In this document: piece after piece, positions 29,700 to 42,000 of the stretch
How positions within the stretch are numbered: the stretch's first letter is position 1
Layout of the letters: every line of letters begins with the position of its first letter
Origin: Mycosarcoma maydis
Lineage: Eukaryota; Basidiomycota; Ustilaginomycetes; Ustilaginales
Length of the DNA stretch: 64,000 bases
NCBI RefSeq assembly: GCF_000328475.2
Contig: NC_026487.1
Location: 186,001-250,000 of the forward strand
Direction of reading: 5' to 3'
The notes under the pieces: model-generated
Seen by the model: only the letters and a program-made list of their open reading frames with translations
Databases searched by the model: none
Told to the model about the DNA's origin: nothing
Translations under genes and position numbers: made by a program

Positions 29700-31241
29700 T
29701 CACAAGCCAAAGTGGGCAACATGCAAGAGCGTAGCGGTGACGACCTTGGCGATGCTGCTGAGCTGGTCGAGATCGTATCCGAGCCTATCAGAGACGTCGG
29801 CTGAATTGTGGTACATGGGATCGGCGATCGGACCGTGGCGCTCAAAGACCCAGGTAGCTGGGAAGTTTTGTTGCCAAAAGCTCTGGTGATCTGAGCAGCA
29901 GGCGGGTGTGTAGCCCTGTTGCAATTCGGGTGCGTAGAGATGCGTGATGGCCCAGACGAGCTGCGTGGCGGTGTTGGTGACGAATTTATCGGGGAATGCG
30001 ATCTGCATTGGTTCTCCCGGTTTTCGATAGGCCAACATGTCCATCTGCAAGGCGAGCTTGACGGGTACTTTGGCGGTGTGCAGGAACGCGGCGTAGTGTT
30101 GCGAGCCGACGAGGCCCTGTTCCTCTCCGGAGAAGGCGATCAGTTGGATGGGCGACGAGAATCTGAGAGCGGATGAGCCAATGGAGCGTGCAATCGCGAG
30201 CAAAGCAGCGGTGCCGGAGCCGTCATCGTCGCCACCGGGGGCTGTGGTCGAACCAAAGCTTCCTCTCGAATCGTAGTGTGCAGAAATAACCACCTCGCCT
30301 TTCGGCTTGACCGCCGACGTGGCCGCGATACGACAGACTACGTTAGGTGCAAAGTAGGCCGAGTACTCGAAAAACTCACACGTACTACCGTTCAAAGCAG
30401 CAAGAGACTGTTGCAGCTGTTGCTTGATCCACTCGGCCGCCAAGCGCGCACCGTAGGTGGAACTGTGTCGACTGTGCCATGTTCCGATCTGCTTGGGCTG
30501 TACATCCTCTCCTGTCAAGATGCGCACGTCCTTCTTGATGCGTTCCGGATGGAATGCCGAGGACGAGGCGATCTTGGCTATCACCGTGTTGTACTTGGGG
30601 TTTTCAAATGACGGTTCGGGCTTTGGGATTTCATCAGCTGCTAGCCGAGAGACAGGGTGGAAGATGAGACGTTCAAGGCGCGTATCGAAGGTGGCGTGCT
30701 TGTCGATTGTTGCTAGCTGTTTGTGCGACACGGCGAGCAGGAGCGCGTCCTCGTCGACGCTGATCAACCTGATAGCTTCTGATGTCGACGCGGTAGCAAG
30801 ATGGAATGCCAGCTGATTGGACGCCTCGTCAGCAGCTGCGTCGTGCGCGTCCGGGACAAGTGCTGTCAGCGCACGATGCTTCCAAGTGCTTGCCAATGCG
30901 GTTCGCATCGCGTCCTCCTGCAAAGCTTCCTGCTTAAAGACGACCACCTCTTCACGTGCATGGTGCACCTCAGCCGAGCTTTGCGCGCAAGCGTCGTCGG
31001 AAGATGCTCGATACAGATAAGATACAGTGCCAACGCCTTGCACTTTGGCCACCTCGGAAGCGCATTCCACCAAGTGCGGCTCGGCTGATGTTGAGGTCCA
31101 GTAGCTCCATCCTGCCGCCGATGTTGCTGATGCGGATGCTGATGCTGGCGCGGCAGCGACCGTCGTCGTAGCAGCAGCAGCAGCCAATAGCGTTAGCGGG
31201 ACTGCTAGCAACATATGCTTGGTAAGCTTGAGGTCGCGCAT
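29700..31241 (-). CDS. Secreted M28-family zinc aminopeptidase (leucine aminopeptidase type)
   Basis: The frame from ATG 31241 to TGA 29700-29702 gives 513 residues. Residues 1-35 form a signal peptide (basic start, LLAVPLTLLAAAAATTTVAAA). A propeptide-like region follows. The M28 catalytic domain covers about residues 270-510. It has the two-zinc ligand set: H and D in AHYDSR (about 323-325), D in GGDDDGSG, the catalytic Glu pair in SGEEQGL, D in MDMLAY, and H in CCSDHQSF (about 450). The vicinal cysteines in that last motif match the disulfide pair seen in secreted fungal aminopeptidases. Length and layout fit extracellular or vacuolar leucine aminopeptidases, which remove N-terminal residues from peptides. 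Which compartment it reaches is not decided by the sequence. Confidence 0.93.
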   Translation of the reverse strand: MRDLKLTKHMLLAVPLTLLAAAAATTTVAAAPASASASATSAAGWSYWTSTSAEPHLVECASEVAKVQGVGTVSYLYRASSDDACAQSSAEVHHAREEVVVFKQEALQEDAMRTALASTWKHRALTALVPDAHDAAADEASNQLAFHLATASTSEAIRLISVDEDALLLAVSHKQLATIDKHATFDTRLERLIFHPVSRLAADEIPKPEPSFENPKYNTVIAKIASSSAFHPERIKKDVRILTGEDVQPKQIGTWHSRHSSTYGARLAAEWIKQQLQQSLAALNGSTCEFFEYSAYFAPNVVCRIAATSAVKPKGEVVISAHYDSRGSFGSTTAPGGDDDGSGTAALLAIARSIGSSALRFSSPIQLIAFSGEEQGLVGSQHYAAFLHTAKVPVKLALQMDMLAYRKPGEPMQIAFPDKFVTNTATQLVWAITHLYAPELQQGYTPACCSDHQSFWQQNFPATWVFERHGPIADPMYHNSADVSDRLGYDLDQLSSIAKVVTATLLHVAHFGL

Positions 31242-33818
31242 CGTGTATCTAGATGGTGTCGCAAGAAAGATGCACGGAATTATTCACGACTACGACTCAG
31301 CTCAGATGGTGGAGGGTCCAAGCGCAACCGACTCGATCTAAGCGAGTGCGTCGAGCCAGCTGACCGTCAGCCAACAATCAACAATCACGAATCGCGAATC
31401 GCGAATGCAGAATATGACAACCTCGTCAACCGCTGTGCAAACTTGAGCAAATCCTATTCGTATTGCGATTCGTGGTTCGCGTATGGGCATCCGTTTTCAT
31501 TGCTATTTTGGTTTGACTTGTAAGTTGCGACCTGCAACCACAATCACGAACCAGGTTCAGAGGGTTACGAGATGTCGCTCATTAACAGCGGCGGTGGCAA
31601 GAGTCAGTATAGATAAAGGCGGGCGGAGGACCAAACGGCGTAAGCGAGAAGACGTGCTCGAGAGAGAGTGCGTGCTTGATGAGTTTCGACCGGCCTTCTG
31701 GCGACCAACCTGGTTTGGACGGGGCAATCGCAAGTCATGTGAGTGTATCGACTCGTGACTGCTTCATGCTGGGTTGTTGGTTGCCGCACTCCGTCTTTGG
31801 CGCGGCTGGCGAGATGCGCCGAAAGGTGCGTGCCAATCGCCCATCGCCAATCATAAGCACGGCATTTGTCAGAGCAAGCTTGCAGCAGTTGCGTCTCGTC
31901 TCGGCTGGAATTCGCTGATGGATGGCGAGTCCAGTTGACGCGCACGCTGGCACGCTCGCGTAAAGCACGAGAACCACGTCTGTCTAGTGCACCTCGTGTG
32001 CTGTCATCGCAAGCTAGCGCAACCAGTTTGCAGCGGTAGATAGTCACTTGGAAGCATTTGCCAAGAACATATCGGCTATGCTACAGAGATGTTTAGGGTT
32101 GCGTGTGTCGCTGTGCTGCGCGGAAGCAGACACAAACACATGCACTCACTGGATACTCAAGCGGATGCTGTTGGCCAACAGCCTAGGAAACCGTGTTACC
32201 ATAACTTTTGCGATGTCGATTGCGATGGCAGCTTGACTCTCGTGACGGTTGCGTGCTTGGGAGGGAGGATGCAAATATGTTTCTGCTCGACATTCACGAT
32301 TCGTCATTCACGCTTGTGCTGATCAACTCTAGAGAAGTCGGCGCGGCGTGACTCGCAGCGTTTGGCATGGTATCAGGTTGGATGCTGAGCAGGCTATCAC
32401 ATGTCGACGTGGACAGCGTCACGCATCGCAGGTACGAGCACGAAAATGGACGAGCCGTCAACTCTCACGACTACCTTGACGTAACTTGGCTCGATCATGT
32501 CAAGTATTAATAAAGTCGAGCTTGGCGAGCCGAGCCAAGAAAGCGCATGACACTTGTCCACGCTCACCTCTGGCTGGTGTGTGACTCACGGACTGACGAC
32601 TCGTGACGGTTGTCGAGACATTCTGAAGCAACGCTCTGAGGCAAAATCGCCGCAGTCACGAGTCAACTTGCTCATTTGGTATTCACGATTTTAATATGAC
32701 GTTAAGTCAATACATTCACATTCGAATTTGGTAACTTGCTATTCGTACTAACCCTTTTCAAATCACGCATGGCCCTGGTCGATGGACGATTATTATTTTG
32801 TTATATAGACAGTCACGAGTGGTGTTCCAAAGTCGGTGCCGTGATGCGCTCCTCCTCAATTGCTCAGTCACGAGGCAGCGTTGCTCGTGATTTCAAGTGG
32901 CTGCAACGTTATCGAAAAACCACGCTAAGCTCGCGCGTGGCAATCACGACCTCGGCTTGACTTTGCCTAGGGGGTTTTTTTCCCTTGAAACGAACGATTC
33001 AGATTGGCGATTGTCTCGCAATGGCCTGGTGCATGCATGCATATTCTCTTCTTTTGCAACTGGTTATCAACCCTGATAAGGACGACGACGATATGCACCC
33101 TCTGATTTGTGCCCAACATCCCGAACAAGCCAAAGAGCGCAGGATGGACGCTGCTGACTGTACCATCAGGCAAGCCAAAAGAGAGGCTACGATTTCGTCT
33201 TTCGAGGAGAATGGTACTGACGAATGGTTGCTTACATGCTGCTCGTGGCTTGGCCAAGTAAACCTGATGGAACAAGATGAGCAACAGGACAGCATAGGTA
33301 CAGTCACGAGTACTGTACGTAAATTATTTCGTGATTGCATGTCTCAGAGCAGCGTTCGTTCCTGCGCAGCGCTGAGGCGGTCTCTGATTGGTGGTGGTGG
33401 CCTTGGACGCTGGGCGATCGGAATCAGAGCAAGAGGACCCTGATAGCACGTTTTGATTGCTTGAGCTGCGCTGCTCTCTCGGCTAGTCACGAGTAGAGCG
33501 ACGATATTGGCTGCCTGTATTCGTGAATTTTTAATTATTTTATTTTTTCCCCTTCTGACTCACGGCTACACGCTACACCTGGAAGCGTCTGCGTCACGAG
33601 CGAGTCACACGAAGTTGCTTCTCGGTTATTGACCCTTCCTTTTTTGAAAAAAGAAAAAAGAAAAAGCCTGAGAGAAAAAAAAATACATGCTCAAAGATGA
33701 ATCACGAATATCACTCTGAATCTGAATCTGATTCACGATTCTTATTCGTGATTGCACCGCCGCCGGATGAGTTTGACCGGTATCTATTCTGATTCGTGAT
33801 TTCTCTGAATTTATCCCC

Positions 33819-33889
33819 AATCACGAATCACGAATCACGAATCACGAATCACGAATCACGAATCACGAATCACGAATCACGAATCATGA
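33819..33889. repeat. 7-bp tandem array (CACGAAT), about ten copies
   Basis: The longest pure CACGAAT array in the window, with period 7 and the last copy altered to CATGAAC. Just upstream, 33699-33760 holds single and inverted copies. Confidence 0.95.
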
Positions 33890-34020
33890 ACCAGCAGGTC
33901 TTGCACCATTTCAGTGCAGTCTGTCATGCTTTGCCTCTCGTTTTCGTTGGGCTCTGGCCGAATCGTGAATTGCGCTTTCTCCGCCTTTTTTACTTTAATT
34001 TTCTTCTTCTCGCCATGTTC

Positions 34021-34050
34021 CTGTGCTGTGCTGTGCTGTGCTGTGCTGTT
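34021..34050. repeat. 5-bp microsatellite (CTGTG), six copies
   Basis: Six perfect CTGTG units lie in the gene-free region about 1 kb upstream of the Zn2Cys6 gene. A similar GCGTT run occurs at 22019-22041. Confidence 0.9.
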
Positions 34051-34368
34051 CGCCCAAACCCGAACGATTGTTTCGCTGCTCTTGTGCCCGAGTGTTGCGC
34101 TATCTCTGTGTTGAGTTGGGCTATCTCTGACTTTGTCCGCTCTTTTGTCGCCTTGTCTCGCCTCGTTCTCGCTTCGCGGTTGCCCTGCCCATGTCAGCCG
34201 ACACAAGGCTGAATGGCAGATCGGTTCAAATCCAAGAGCCGGCCACCCCCGCCGCCGTCGCCGCCACTGCTACTACTGTTGTTACTGGCAACGGCTGCTC
34301 CTGACTTTCTACGCCGCTCCTCAACCGTATCATGTAACGCCTTTGCGACCGTGTCGGTCTTTCGCTCG

Positions 34369-34438
34369 GTTCTGCCTGTTCTGCCTGTTCTGCCTGTTCT
34401 GCCTGTTCTGCCTGTTTTGCCTGTTTTGCCTGTTCTGC
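34369..34438. repeat. 9-bp tandem repeat (TTCTGCCTG), about eight copies
   Basis: Unit GTTCTGCCT with two copies changed to GTTTTGCCT. It lies about 600 bp upstream of the Zn2Cys6 gene's ATG, inside a pyrimidine-rich region that is probably its leader. In one frame it would read as VLP repeats, but no credible gene uses it. Confidence 0.9.
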
Positions 34439-35025
34439 TTGCTCCTTCCGCCACGCTCGTGGGTGGCTTGTTTCTTGCTATCTTGCTATCTTCTCATCGT
34501 CCCGTCGGTTCATCCAACTCCTCAACCATCGCGTCCTACATTTCTTCATCCCCTCCCCTCCCCTCCTACATCATCCGCATTCTTGGACGTCAAGACCGCG
34601 TTGTCACTTGACTCAAGCTCATCACTTCGACCTTTCGCATTGGACAACGCGTCTATTGACGTTTCGTATACCACCAAGCCCGCTTGCTTGACAACGATAG
34701 TGCTGCGTCTTTGCATTGGCTACTCTGCTTGCTCGTAGTAGTCTTGTGTCACACCCCGTCCTAGAGCACGATACTCTACATCCTGAGCCCACATTCATGG
34801 TGCATACATTCTCCCTGTACAAGGTACACCAACACCTCGATCAACTCGTTCTCTTTCACCGCCTACTTTCTTGGCTTCATCTCGTGATTCTAGCGGCTGT
34901 ACTACCTTGACAACGCCACCCGCCATCCACTGGCTACCTTTTCTCTGGCTACCTTTCCTCGTAGATCTTCCACTCGCCCCTGTCTCTCCCTCTCTTCGAC
35001 TTTGCCTCGGTCGCCTCTTGACAAA

Positions 35026-37992
35026 ATGGGTTTCATCAAGACAGAGAATCAGCCCGGTTTCGGTCCCGGCCCTGTCCACATCAGTCATAACGAGCCTCAA
35101 CCTGGCCAGTTTGCCTTTCTGCCTTATAGCAACACTGGCTTCGACAATGTTCACCCTAGCGAACTCAACAAACCCGGCACCAGCGACGGTCGCTCCAAGG
35201 TAGCCCGTGCCTGTACCGAGTGCAAATCACGCAAGATGCGCTGCGATGGCGGCGTTCCCTTCTGTGGCCGTTGCATCACTCACAGCCGCACAAAGTCGTG
35301 CGCCTACGTCGATCCACCCAAGCGCTCGCCCATCACCCGTCAGTACGTCAGCTCCCTCGAGGCGCAGCTCGAAGAGGCAAAGAAAATGATTGCCGAGCTC
35401 AAAAACAAATCTGCCCAATCCCCCTCTGACAAGCCCTCCGCCGCTGCCGCTGCCGCTGCTGCCGCCCTTCCCACCGCACCAACCCGCCGACACACTCAGC
35501 CTTACATGACAAATCGTTCCTTGACCGGTGAAGACGCTGCACATGCATGCGGCTTTGCCCACGTCAAGCCTTGCTCGCCGTCCAAGAAACGTGTCCGAGC
35601 TTCCACCAACGGCTTTGACGATGGCGTCGACGACGAAGCCGACGGCTACTTTGATGTTGCTTCTCGGTCGGAAAACTTGATCGATATCATCGCCTCCAAT
35701 CCTTCCAACGACGTTGACGCGCTCGCAAGTGGCGACTATGTCAGCCTCACCAGTTGCAACGCTGCGCTTCAGATTGCCTCGCAGTTGAGTCTGGGTAGCA
35801 AGTCGCTGGCCAGCGCCGACTTCTCTATTGCCAGCCACGACGCTGCTTCCTCGGCCTCCACCACCAAAGTCGGCAGCCTCGACGTCTCATGCGACGCTCT
35901 CGCTCGGGCTTCCGCTTCGGCCTTGTCGACGCAACACAACGCAGCCACCTTGCCCGACAATGTCGACTTTGCCAGCTGGGACTCGGAAAGCCAGCGCTTC
36001 GCCACCGAGCTCCTCGAGTCGTTTTTCGAGTTTCACCTCCCCTCGTACCCCATCCTCCACCCCGCCACCTTCCGTGCTCAGCTACAGGGCACCGTCTGCC
36101 CTCCCGCGTCGGCCGCCTGGCCCGTGCTGGTCAACATGGTTTTTGCTCTCGGCGCTCTTGAGCGCAGGGTTTCCGCGCAAGAGCTCGACCTTGACACGCC
36201 CTTCTACGAGCGTGCAAAGCAACTCTACAGCGCTGTCCTCTTTGAGAAAGCCGAGATCATTTCCGTGCAGGCGCTCACATTGATGGCCAACTACTGTCAA
36301 AAGAAGAATCACTTTGCCGCTGCTTGGATGGTGCTCGGCAGCGCGCTGCGCATGGCCGTCTCGCTCGGCCTCTACTCCGAGTCGACGCTTCAGGCGCGCG
36401 ACATGCCCGCCTTTGATCGCGAGTTCGGCCGTCGTCTCTGGTTTACGCTCTTTACTATGGAGGCAGACACGTGCGTGAGCATGGCTCGACCCAATGCTCT
36501 GCTCTCTATCAATGCTGATGTGGCACCACCGCAAAACATTGACGAGACAGCCATGTCGCCCACCTCGGAAGAGCTCCCCGCCGAGGTATCCGAGGCCACG
36601 CTCAGCTCCACGCTCGCCGTGCACGCCAAGTTTGCATCCGAGATCAGCATGCCCCTCCAGGCTAGACTCATGCGCGGTACCAACCCCTCCATCGAGGAGG
36701 TGCGCGCCTTTGATCTCAAGACCGAGGAGTTTGTTGACCGCTTGCCTGACTACATGGCCGAGGGCTACGCTGGCCCGCGCCCGGCGTCCTTCTCGGTGGC
36801 TTCGGCACGTTTGCGATGGAGATGCAACAATTTCCGCATGGTCATGTTCCGACCATTTTTGCTCTCCAACGCCGTCGCTGCTGCTGCTGCTCGCTCTCGC
36901 GGCGAGACGCGACCGGTGCTGCGTCCGGCTGTGAAGCAAGCGATCGCGCTCTGCCGAAGAATGGCGAGCTGCAATATTCGCTCCATCTCGACCTTCTGGG
37001 ACTCGCATCCACACAACCAGGCCATGGCATGGCACGCCATCTACTTTCTCACCCAGAGTGCGCTCGTGCCACTCGTCTCGTTGCTGGATGAGCCCACAGG
37101 CCAAGAGGCGCGCGAGTGGGTGAGCTTGCTCCAGACGTGCGTGCGCTTGCTTGTCGACATGGGCCACATCACGCCTATCGGTGCCAAGTGCAAGGATGCA
37201 ATCGAGAAGCTGGCGGGCGATTTGCTGTTACACGACAGCGACCACCACGAGAGTGAATCGATGCTCCTGTCCAAGTGGATGTCAGAGGCCAACGCTTCCG
37301 CTTCGAGCGCCGGTGGCAATGTGGATCAACTCATGTGGTCCTCGCACCTCTTGCCAAGCGCAAGCACTCATTCCGACGAAGCGCGCTTTGGTAGCGTCGT
37401 CGCCCATCCGACCGGGCCATCGCTGAGCATGTCACTCGACAGCGGCTCGTCGGACGGCATGTCGGCCGCATTTGACTTTGCACGCGGCATGGATGGATCT
37501 CCTGGAGACCACCGATCCTCGATCGCCGAGTCGATCGATGCATGGGCGGCGACGGCAACAGCAACAGCGACAGCGCGACCTTCCACTTCGTCGCAATGGT
37601 CCGAAAACGCACCGTCAAGCTTGCCTGACCGTGCTTTCCTGCTGCGCGAGAGACTCGATCAGTGGTTCGGCCCGCAGGCGTCTCAGGCGCATGCGATTTC
37701 AGAGCCAGGATCGAGCCATGGCGGCGCGACCCTGACGTCCCCCTCTGCAGCGCAGCCACACCAAGCAGCGCACAATGGACTGGATTGGCAGGCGGCAGCG
37801 GCAGACCCGACCAACTGGTGGAATGTGCAATATCGTCAGCATCCAGAGGCTTCGCCATCGACGGGCTTCATTTTTGGCAGCGCGCACAATGCACACAACG
37901 AGCATGGCGCTTTCGTGCCTTCAGGTCACATGCACCCTTCACAGATGCAGCCCCACAGTCATGGCCAGCCTCACTCTCAGCAATACTTCTGA
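35026..37992 (+). CDS. Zn2Cys6 fungal transcription factor with middle homology (Fungal_trans) domain
   Basis: The frame from ATG 35026 (ACAAAATGG context) to TGA 37990-37992 gives 988 residues. An in-frame TTG at 35002 was not used. A Zn2Cys6 cluster begins at C63 with C-X2-C-X6-C-X6-C-X2-C-X8-C (CTECKSRKMRC, FCGRC, CAY). A linker and a short coiled coil follow (YVSSLEAQLEEAKKMIAELK), the usual dimerisation element. The fungal-specific regulatory domain covers about residues 300-600, with the typical FFEFHLPSYPILH, AAWMVLGSALRMAVSLGLY and FGRRLWFTLFTMEAD blocks. An Ala-rich run follows the coiled coil and the C-terminus is His/Gln/Ser-rich. The class regulates metabolism and development. The target pathway cannot be read from the sequence. 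Confidence 0.93.
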   Translation: MGFIKTENQPGFGPGPVHISHNEPQPGQFAFLPYSNTGFDNVHPSELNKPGTSDGRSKVARACTECKSRKMRCDGGVPFCGRCITHSRTKSCAYVDPPKRSPITRQYVSSLEAQLEEAKKMIAELKNKSAQSPSDKPSAAAAAAAAALPTAPTRRHTQPYMTNRSLTGEDAAHACGFAHVKPCSPSKKRVRASTNGFDDGVDDEADGYFDVASRSENLIDIIASNPSNDVDALASGDYVSLTSCNAALQIASQLSLGSKSLASADFSIASHDAASSASTTKVGSLDVSCDALARASASALSTQHNAATLPDNVDFASWDSESQRFATELLESFFEFHLPSYPILHPATFRAQLQGTVCPPASAAWPVLVNMVFALGALERRVSAQELDLDTPFYERAKQLYSAVLFEKAEIISVQALTLMANYCQKKNHFAAAWMVLGSALRMAVSLGLYSESTLQARDMPAFDREFGRRLWFTLFTMEADTCVSMARPNALLSINADVAPPQNIDETAMSPTSEELPAEVSEATLSSTLAVHAKFASEISMPLQARLMRGTNPSIEEVRAFDLKTEEFVDRLPDYMAEGYAGPRPASFSVASARLRWRCNNFRMVMFRPFLLSNAVAAAAARSRGETRPVLRPAVKQAIALCRRMASCNIRSISTFWDSHPHNQAMAWHAIYFLTQSALVPLVSLLDEPTGQEAREWVSLLQTCVRLLVDMGHITPIGAKCKDAIEKLAGDLLLHDSDHHESESMLLSKWMSEANASASSAGGNVDQLMWSSHLLPSASTHSDEARFGSVVAHPTGPSLSMSLDSGSSDGMSAAFDFARGMDGSPGDHRSSIAESIDAWAATATATATARPSTSSQWSENAPSSLPDRAFLLRERLDQWFGPQASQAHAISEPGSSHGGATLTSPSAAQPHQAAHNGLDWQAAAADPTNWWNVQYRQHPEASPSTGFIFGSAHNAHNEHGAFVPSGHMHPSQMQPHSHGQPHSQQYF

Positions 37993-39021
37993 GCCAAAAA
38001 GCACCACCTGCCTTTCTTTCTCGTAACATATACCCTGCATCGTATCTCGACTTGTTCCTCTTCTATCAGCTTCGATGACCTGTTGACATTCTCCTGGCCC
38101 TTCCAACATTCTTTTCTCTTGTTTTGCTTCTTGTTCTCGCGTTGCGGATGTTGTTTGCTTTTATTCTCTCGATCGAGCTGTGCCGGATCGGCCATTGTGT
38201 CTGTATTGTACTTTAGCTTTAGCCACCGTCCGACGGAATGTGATGTTGATACGACCAAGATGTGTGGCTGAGGTGTGGGTGAAGATGATTTCAAGCAGAA
38301 GCACACACAATCGCGAATGGGTCTGAGATTGGGGACGCGGGCTGATCCGTGGTGTTGCAGTAGGAGCGTTGCTGGGGGATATCATGCCCTTGAGAGCCTT
38401 GGAGCGCAGGTTTATACAGTCGATGATTCAGTTGTCTCTGCTGTATGCGACAGGCGGAACCGAAGCCTCGCAGCGAGAGACGGCACCGATGGCACATTGG
38501 CACGATAGACACGCTGAGATGAGCATCACTGCGTTTGCAGTCCAGATACCACCACGTTTGGCTTGACTCTCACGACGTTGTTCTACGAGATAAAAGGGCG
38601 CACACACAAGAAGAGGTGCAAGCACGAAGAGCTGATAGGAAGAATCACGAATGCCCCATCCACGTTCTGTGAATACGCGTGGAATTCAAGATTCGTTGCG
38701 CTAATCACGAATGGCGGTGAGCAGTGTACAAGTTCGCACGACGTGGGGTTTTTTTTACCGCACCCGTATCTGCAAGCCAAGAACAGCCTGAGTCGGCTTA
38801 GACACCGCCTGTCGATTTAACGCCGACGTGGGTTGGCTCGCCCACACGCATGTATTCATAGCACGTAGCGTGTAGCAGAACTCATGCTTATCCCCAACTC
38901 ACGTTTCGTCTGAGCGCTATTCACCCGCTTTTGCTTTCGCTGCCTTCAACTTCAACTTCAGCTTCGGCTCTGGCTTTCGCTTCGTTGCTCCGTTTCGACG
39001 TCTTGATCCTCTCTCGCCTTG
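37993..39021. other. 1-kb intergenic region, nothing coding seen
   Basis: Contains the 3' region of the Zn2Cys6 gene and the promoter of the mannosidase gene, both on the plus strand. Isolated CACGAAT copies occur near 38644 and 38704. No supported gene or RNA. Confidence 0.55.
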
Positions 39022-42000
39022 ATGGCATTGCAAGCTGCCCGACTCGCACAAGGACAAGAGCAGGTCTCGTCTTCTTCCCATCTTGACAAGCTCACCGGCG
39101 ATCCTCCTCTCGATCCGAGAGTCTCGAATGTCTCCCAACCATCGTCCCTTGTACAGCCCTCATCGTCACACCCAGCCTCGTCAAGTCAACCATCTTCGTC
39201 GCTAGACACACGTCCCATTTCACCTCGCTCTGGCGAGCACTTGGGTCTCGCTTCCGGAATCAAAGCTTCGGACGAATCATCCTCTGCACAGCTCGAACCT
39301 TGCACGTCTCATAGCTACCAGCCCACCTCCTCCTCCTCCTCCTCCACCACCACCACCACCTCCTCCTCCTCCTCCTCCTCCTCCTCTGCCTCTGCCTCTG
39401 CCTCTGCGCAGAGCTTAGTCTGCTCCTGCGAATCTGGCGCTTGTCCGAGGTCAGCACCCCAATCACCCAGTTCTTTAACACATACAACTCCTGACGTGGA
39501 TGCAACCATTCGGGACAGTCTGGTGCCACACTCGACGCTTCGTCTGCGCAAGTCCGTAGCCGCACCCAGCGACCACGCACCCGGTTCAGCTGCCCAACAG
39601 ATAGGAAAATCGCCAACCCAAACATCGCATCATCAGCACGGCGACATGTTTGGAAGCACATCCACCGCCTCCTACTTGCCTCTCAACACGCCAAGGCGCA
39701 TAAGTCCTTTCAGCTCGTCCCATCTCGTATCATGGATCGCCAAACACAAGGTCTTGGTCATCTTTGTGCTCGTCGCGCTCATTGTATCGGTCCAAGTGCT
39801 TCTCGTCGGCCCCGTCGTGATGGACATGGAACCAGTGAAAAAGTTGCGAGAACAAGGTTTGCCGTCCATCAAGTCGCCCAACTGGTTCGGCTCTTCCTCA
39901 GAGTCTGCCAGCTCTTGGTTTCCCTCGTCCAGCGAGACCTCGGCACCCGTTGCAGTCCAACCGCTCGGCCCCAACTCGTTTCCTCCACCATTGAGCCAAG
40001 TGAGCAGCTTGACCGGCGTTACACAGTCTCAAGCCACGCTCTACAAGGACACGGATCCACACCGTGGCGAGATCCCCACGTATCTCGAAGACCTTCTCAA
40101 CAAAGAGCCCGTGCATCATCCTCCACCTTGGCCGCAAAAGGCACCCTCCATCTCGCCCGAAATATGGACAACGCGCTTGTGGCAAGATCGCTCTACGACA
40201 CACGCCAGCGACGCCGACACTCCAGCCAAGCAGCCTCTGGAGCCCGAGTGGCGCACCGCCCCGTGGACCGGCTGGAGACCGCCGCTTGACGAGCTTTCTC
40301 AGCCAATCAAGCCGATAGCCAAGGTGCAACATGCATTCGAGGATCCTACGCGTCACTCGGGTCGTCGCAACGATCAAGCTCGAGATGAGCTTATCGCTCA
40401 ACGCCAAAAGATGGTACGCAACGCCTTTATCCATGCATGGGAGGGCTATAAGAAGCACGCCTGGGGTCACGACGAGCTGAGACCCGTGTCAAGGACCGCA
40501 GAAGATCCATTCAACGGCTGGGGCGCCAGCATCGTCGACGCTCTCGACACGTTGCTCGTCATGCGTCTTCCCAACGAGTATGACTTGGCACGCCAGCATG
40601 TGCGCGATATCGATTTCCGTCTGATCGGCGGCTCGCGCAGTGCCTATGGCAGTGCAGATGGTAAGATTCCGGTGTTTGAGACCGCAATCCGTTATTTGGG
40701 CGGCTTCCTGTCAGCATACGATCTGAGCGGCGACATTCTGATGCGAGATCGAGCTGAAGAGTTGGCACAGCTGATCCTGCCCGCGTTTGACACGGTCACT
40801 GGTGTGCCTAATGGCCGAATCAGGATGGTCGAGACTGCAGAGTACCCTCACAAACGTCCACAGCAACAGAACAGCGTCATTCTCGCTGAAGCTGGCAGTT
40901 TGCTCCTCGAGTTCACTCGGCTCTGGCAGGTGACCGGGAATCGCACCTACTTTGACCGTGTCCAGCGCACCACCGACTGGCTCGATCACAACATGACGGC
41001 TGCCGGTCGGATCGAATCGCTCTTCCCTTGCCAAATCTATCCGGAGCGCAACATCTCGTACGGAACGATCGGATTCGGCGGCATGGCCGATTCGTACTAC
41101 GAGTACTTGGTCAAAGAGTATCAGCTGCTTGGTGGGCGGCTCAAGCAGTACAGCCGCATGTACTCGGCTGCCATTGAAGGAGCCAAGAAGCTGCTCATCT
41201 CTCGCATCGATACGGTACCGGGAATCAGCTTGATCACACTCGGAGAGCTATCCGGCTCGAGGTACACTGCCAAGCTGGAACATCTTGCCTGTTTCAGTGG
41301 AGGCATGCTGGGACTGGGTTCGCGCATCATAAGCCAGCGTGCCGATGATCTCGATCTGGCCAAGGGCATCACGGGCACTTGCTGGTGGGCGTACAACAGC
41401 TCGACTACCGGGATCGGGCCTGAGAACATGATCTTCTACACGAATGACGACGATGATCGTTTCGAGCTGATCAGCCTTGCCGACGGCACGTCAAGGCGAG
41501 GCCAACCACGTGGGAGTCCTATCGTCGGCGTGCGAAGTGTACATACGAGCTATCTGAATCGGCCTGAGACGATCGAGTCGGTGCTGTACATGTGGAGGAT
41601 CACGGGCGACACCGAGTGGCAGGAGCGCGGCTGGCAGATGTTTGCATCGTGGGTGACGCACTGCATGACCGACGTAGGATTCAGCGCGATCTACGACGTG
41701 AATCGCACACCGGCGGGCTGGACGGACAGCATGGAGAGCTTTACATTTGCCGAGACATTCAAGTACTACTACCTGCTGTTTTCGCCGCCAGACGTGATCT
41801 CGCTGGACGAGTACGTGTTCACCACCGAGGCGCATCCGCTCTTGGTGCCCAAGGACGGGCAGTGGGCGCGCGCCGGAAACGGAAGCAGCAAGTTCTGGGA
41901 TCCACACGCCAGTGCACACCTCGCCGATCCACGCGTCTACCCCGGTGGCGAGATGCGCCAGCCCGGAGGCCTGACCAACAACCAGAAGCAGATGCTCTGG

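Larger units (their letters stand above)
31242..35025. other. 3.8-kb divergent intergenic region, repeat-rich
   Basis: It lies between the M28 peptidase (-) and the Zn2Cys6 factor (+). It contains CACGAWT sites at 31378-31410, 31465, 31540, 32285-32310 and 33699-33890, a CTGTG microsatellite, a 9-bp repeat (both annotated) and a small perfect inverted repeat CTTGGC/GCCAAG near 32520. From about 34150 the plus strand is pyrimidine-rich, consistent with a long leader for the gene at 35026. Open frames at 32985-33443 and 34133-34738 are not supported by an ATG start, domain or codon pattern. Confidence 0.6.

Noticed and set aside
32985..33443. 152-codon plus-strand frame
   Set aside because: TTG start, no domain or splice evidence, and no homologue recognised.
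33819..33889. Regular short repeats considered as a CRISPR-like array
   Set aside because: Units are contiguous with no spacers and the genome is clearly eukaryotic.
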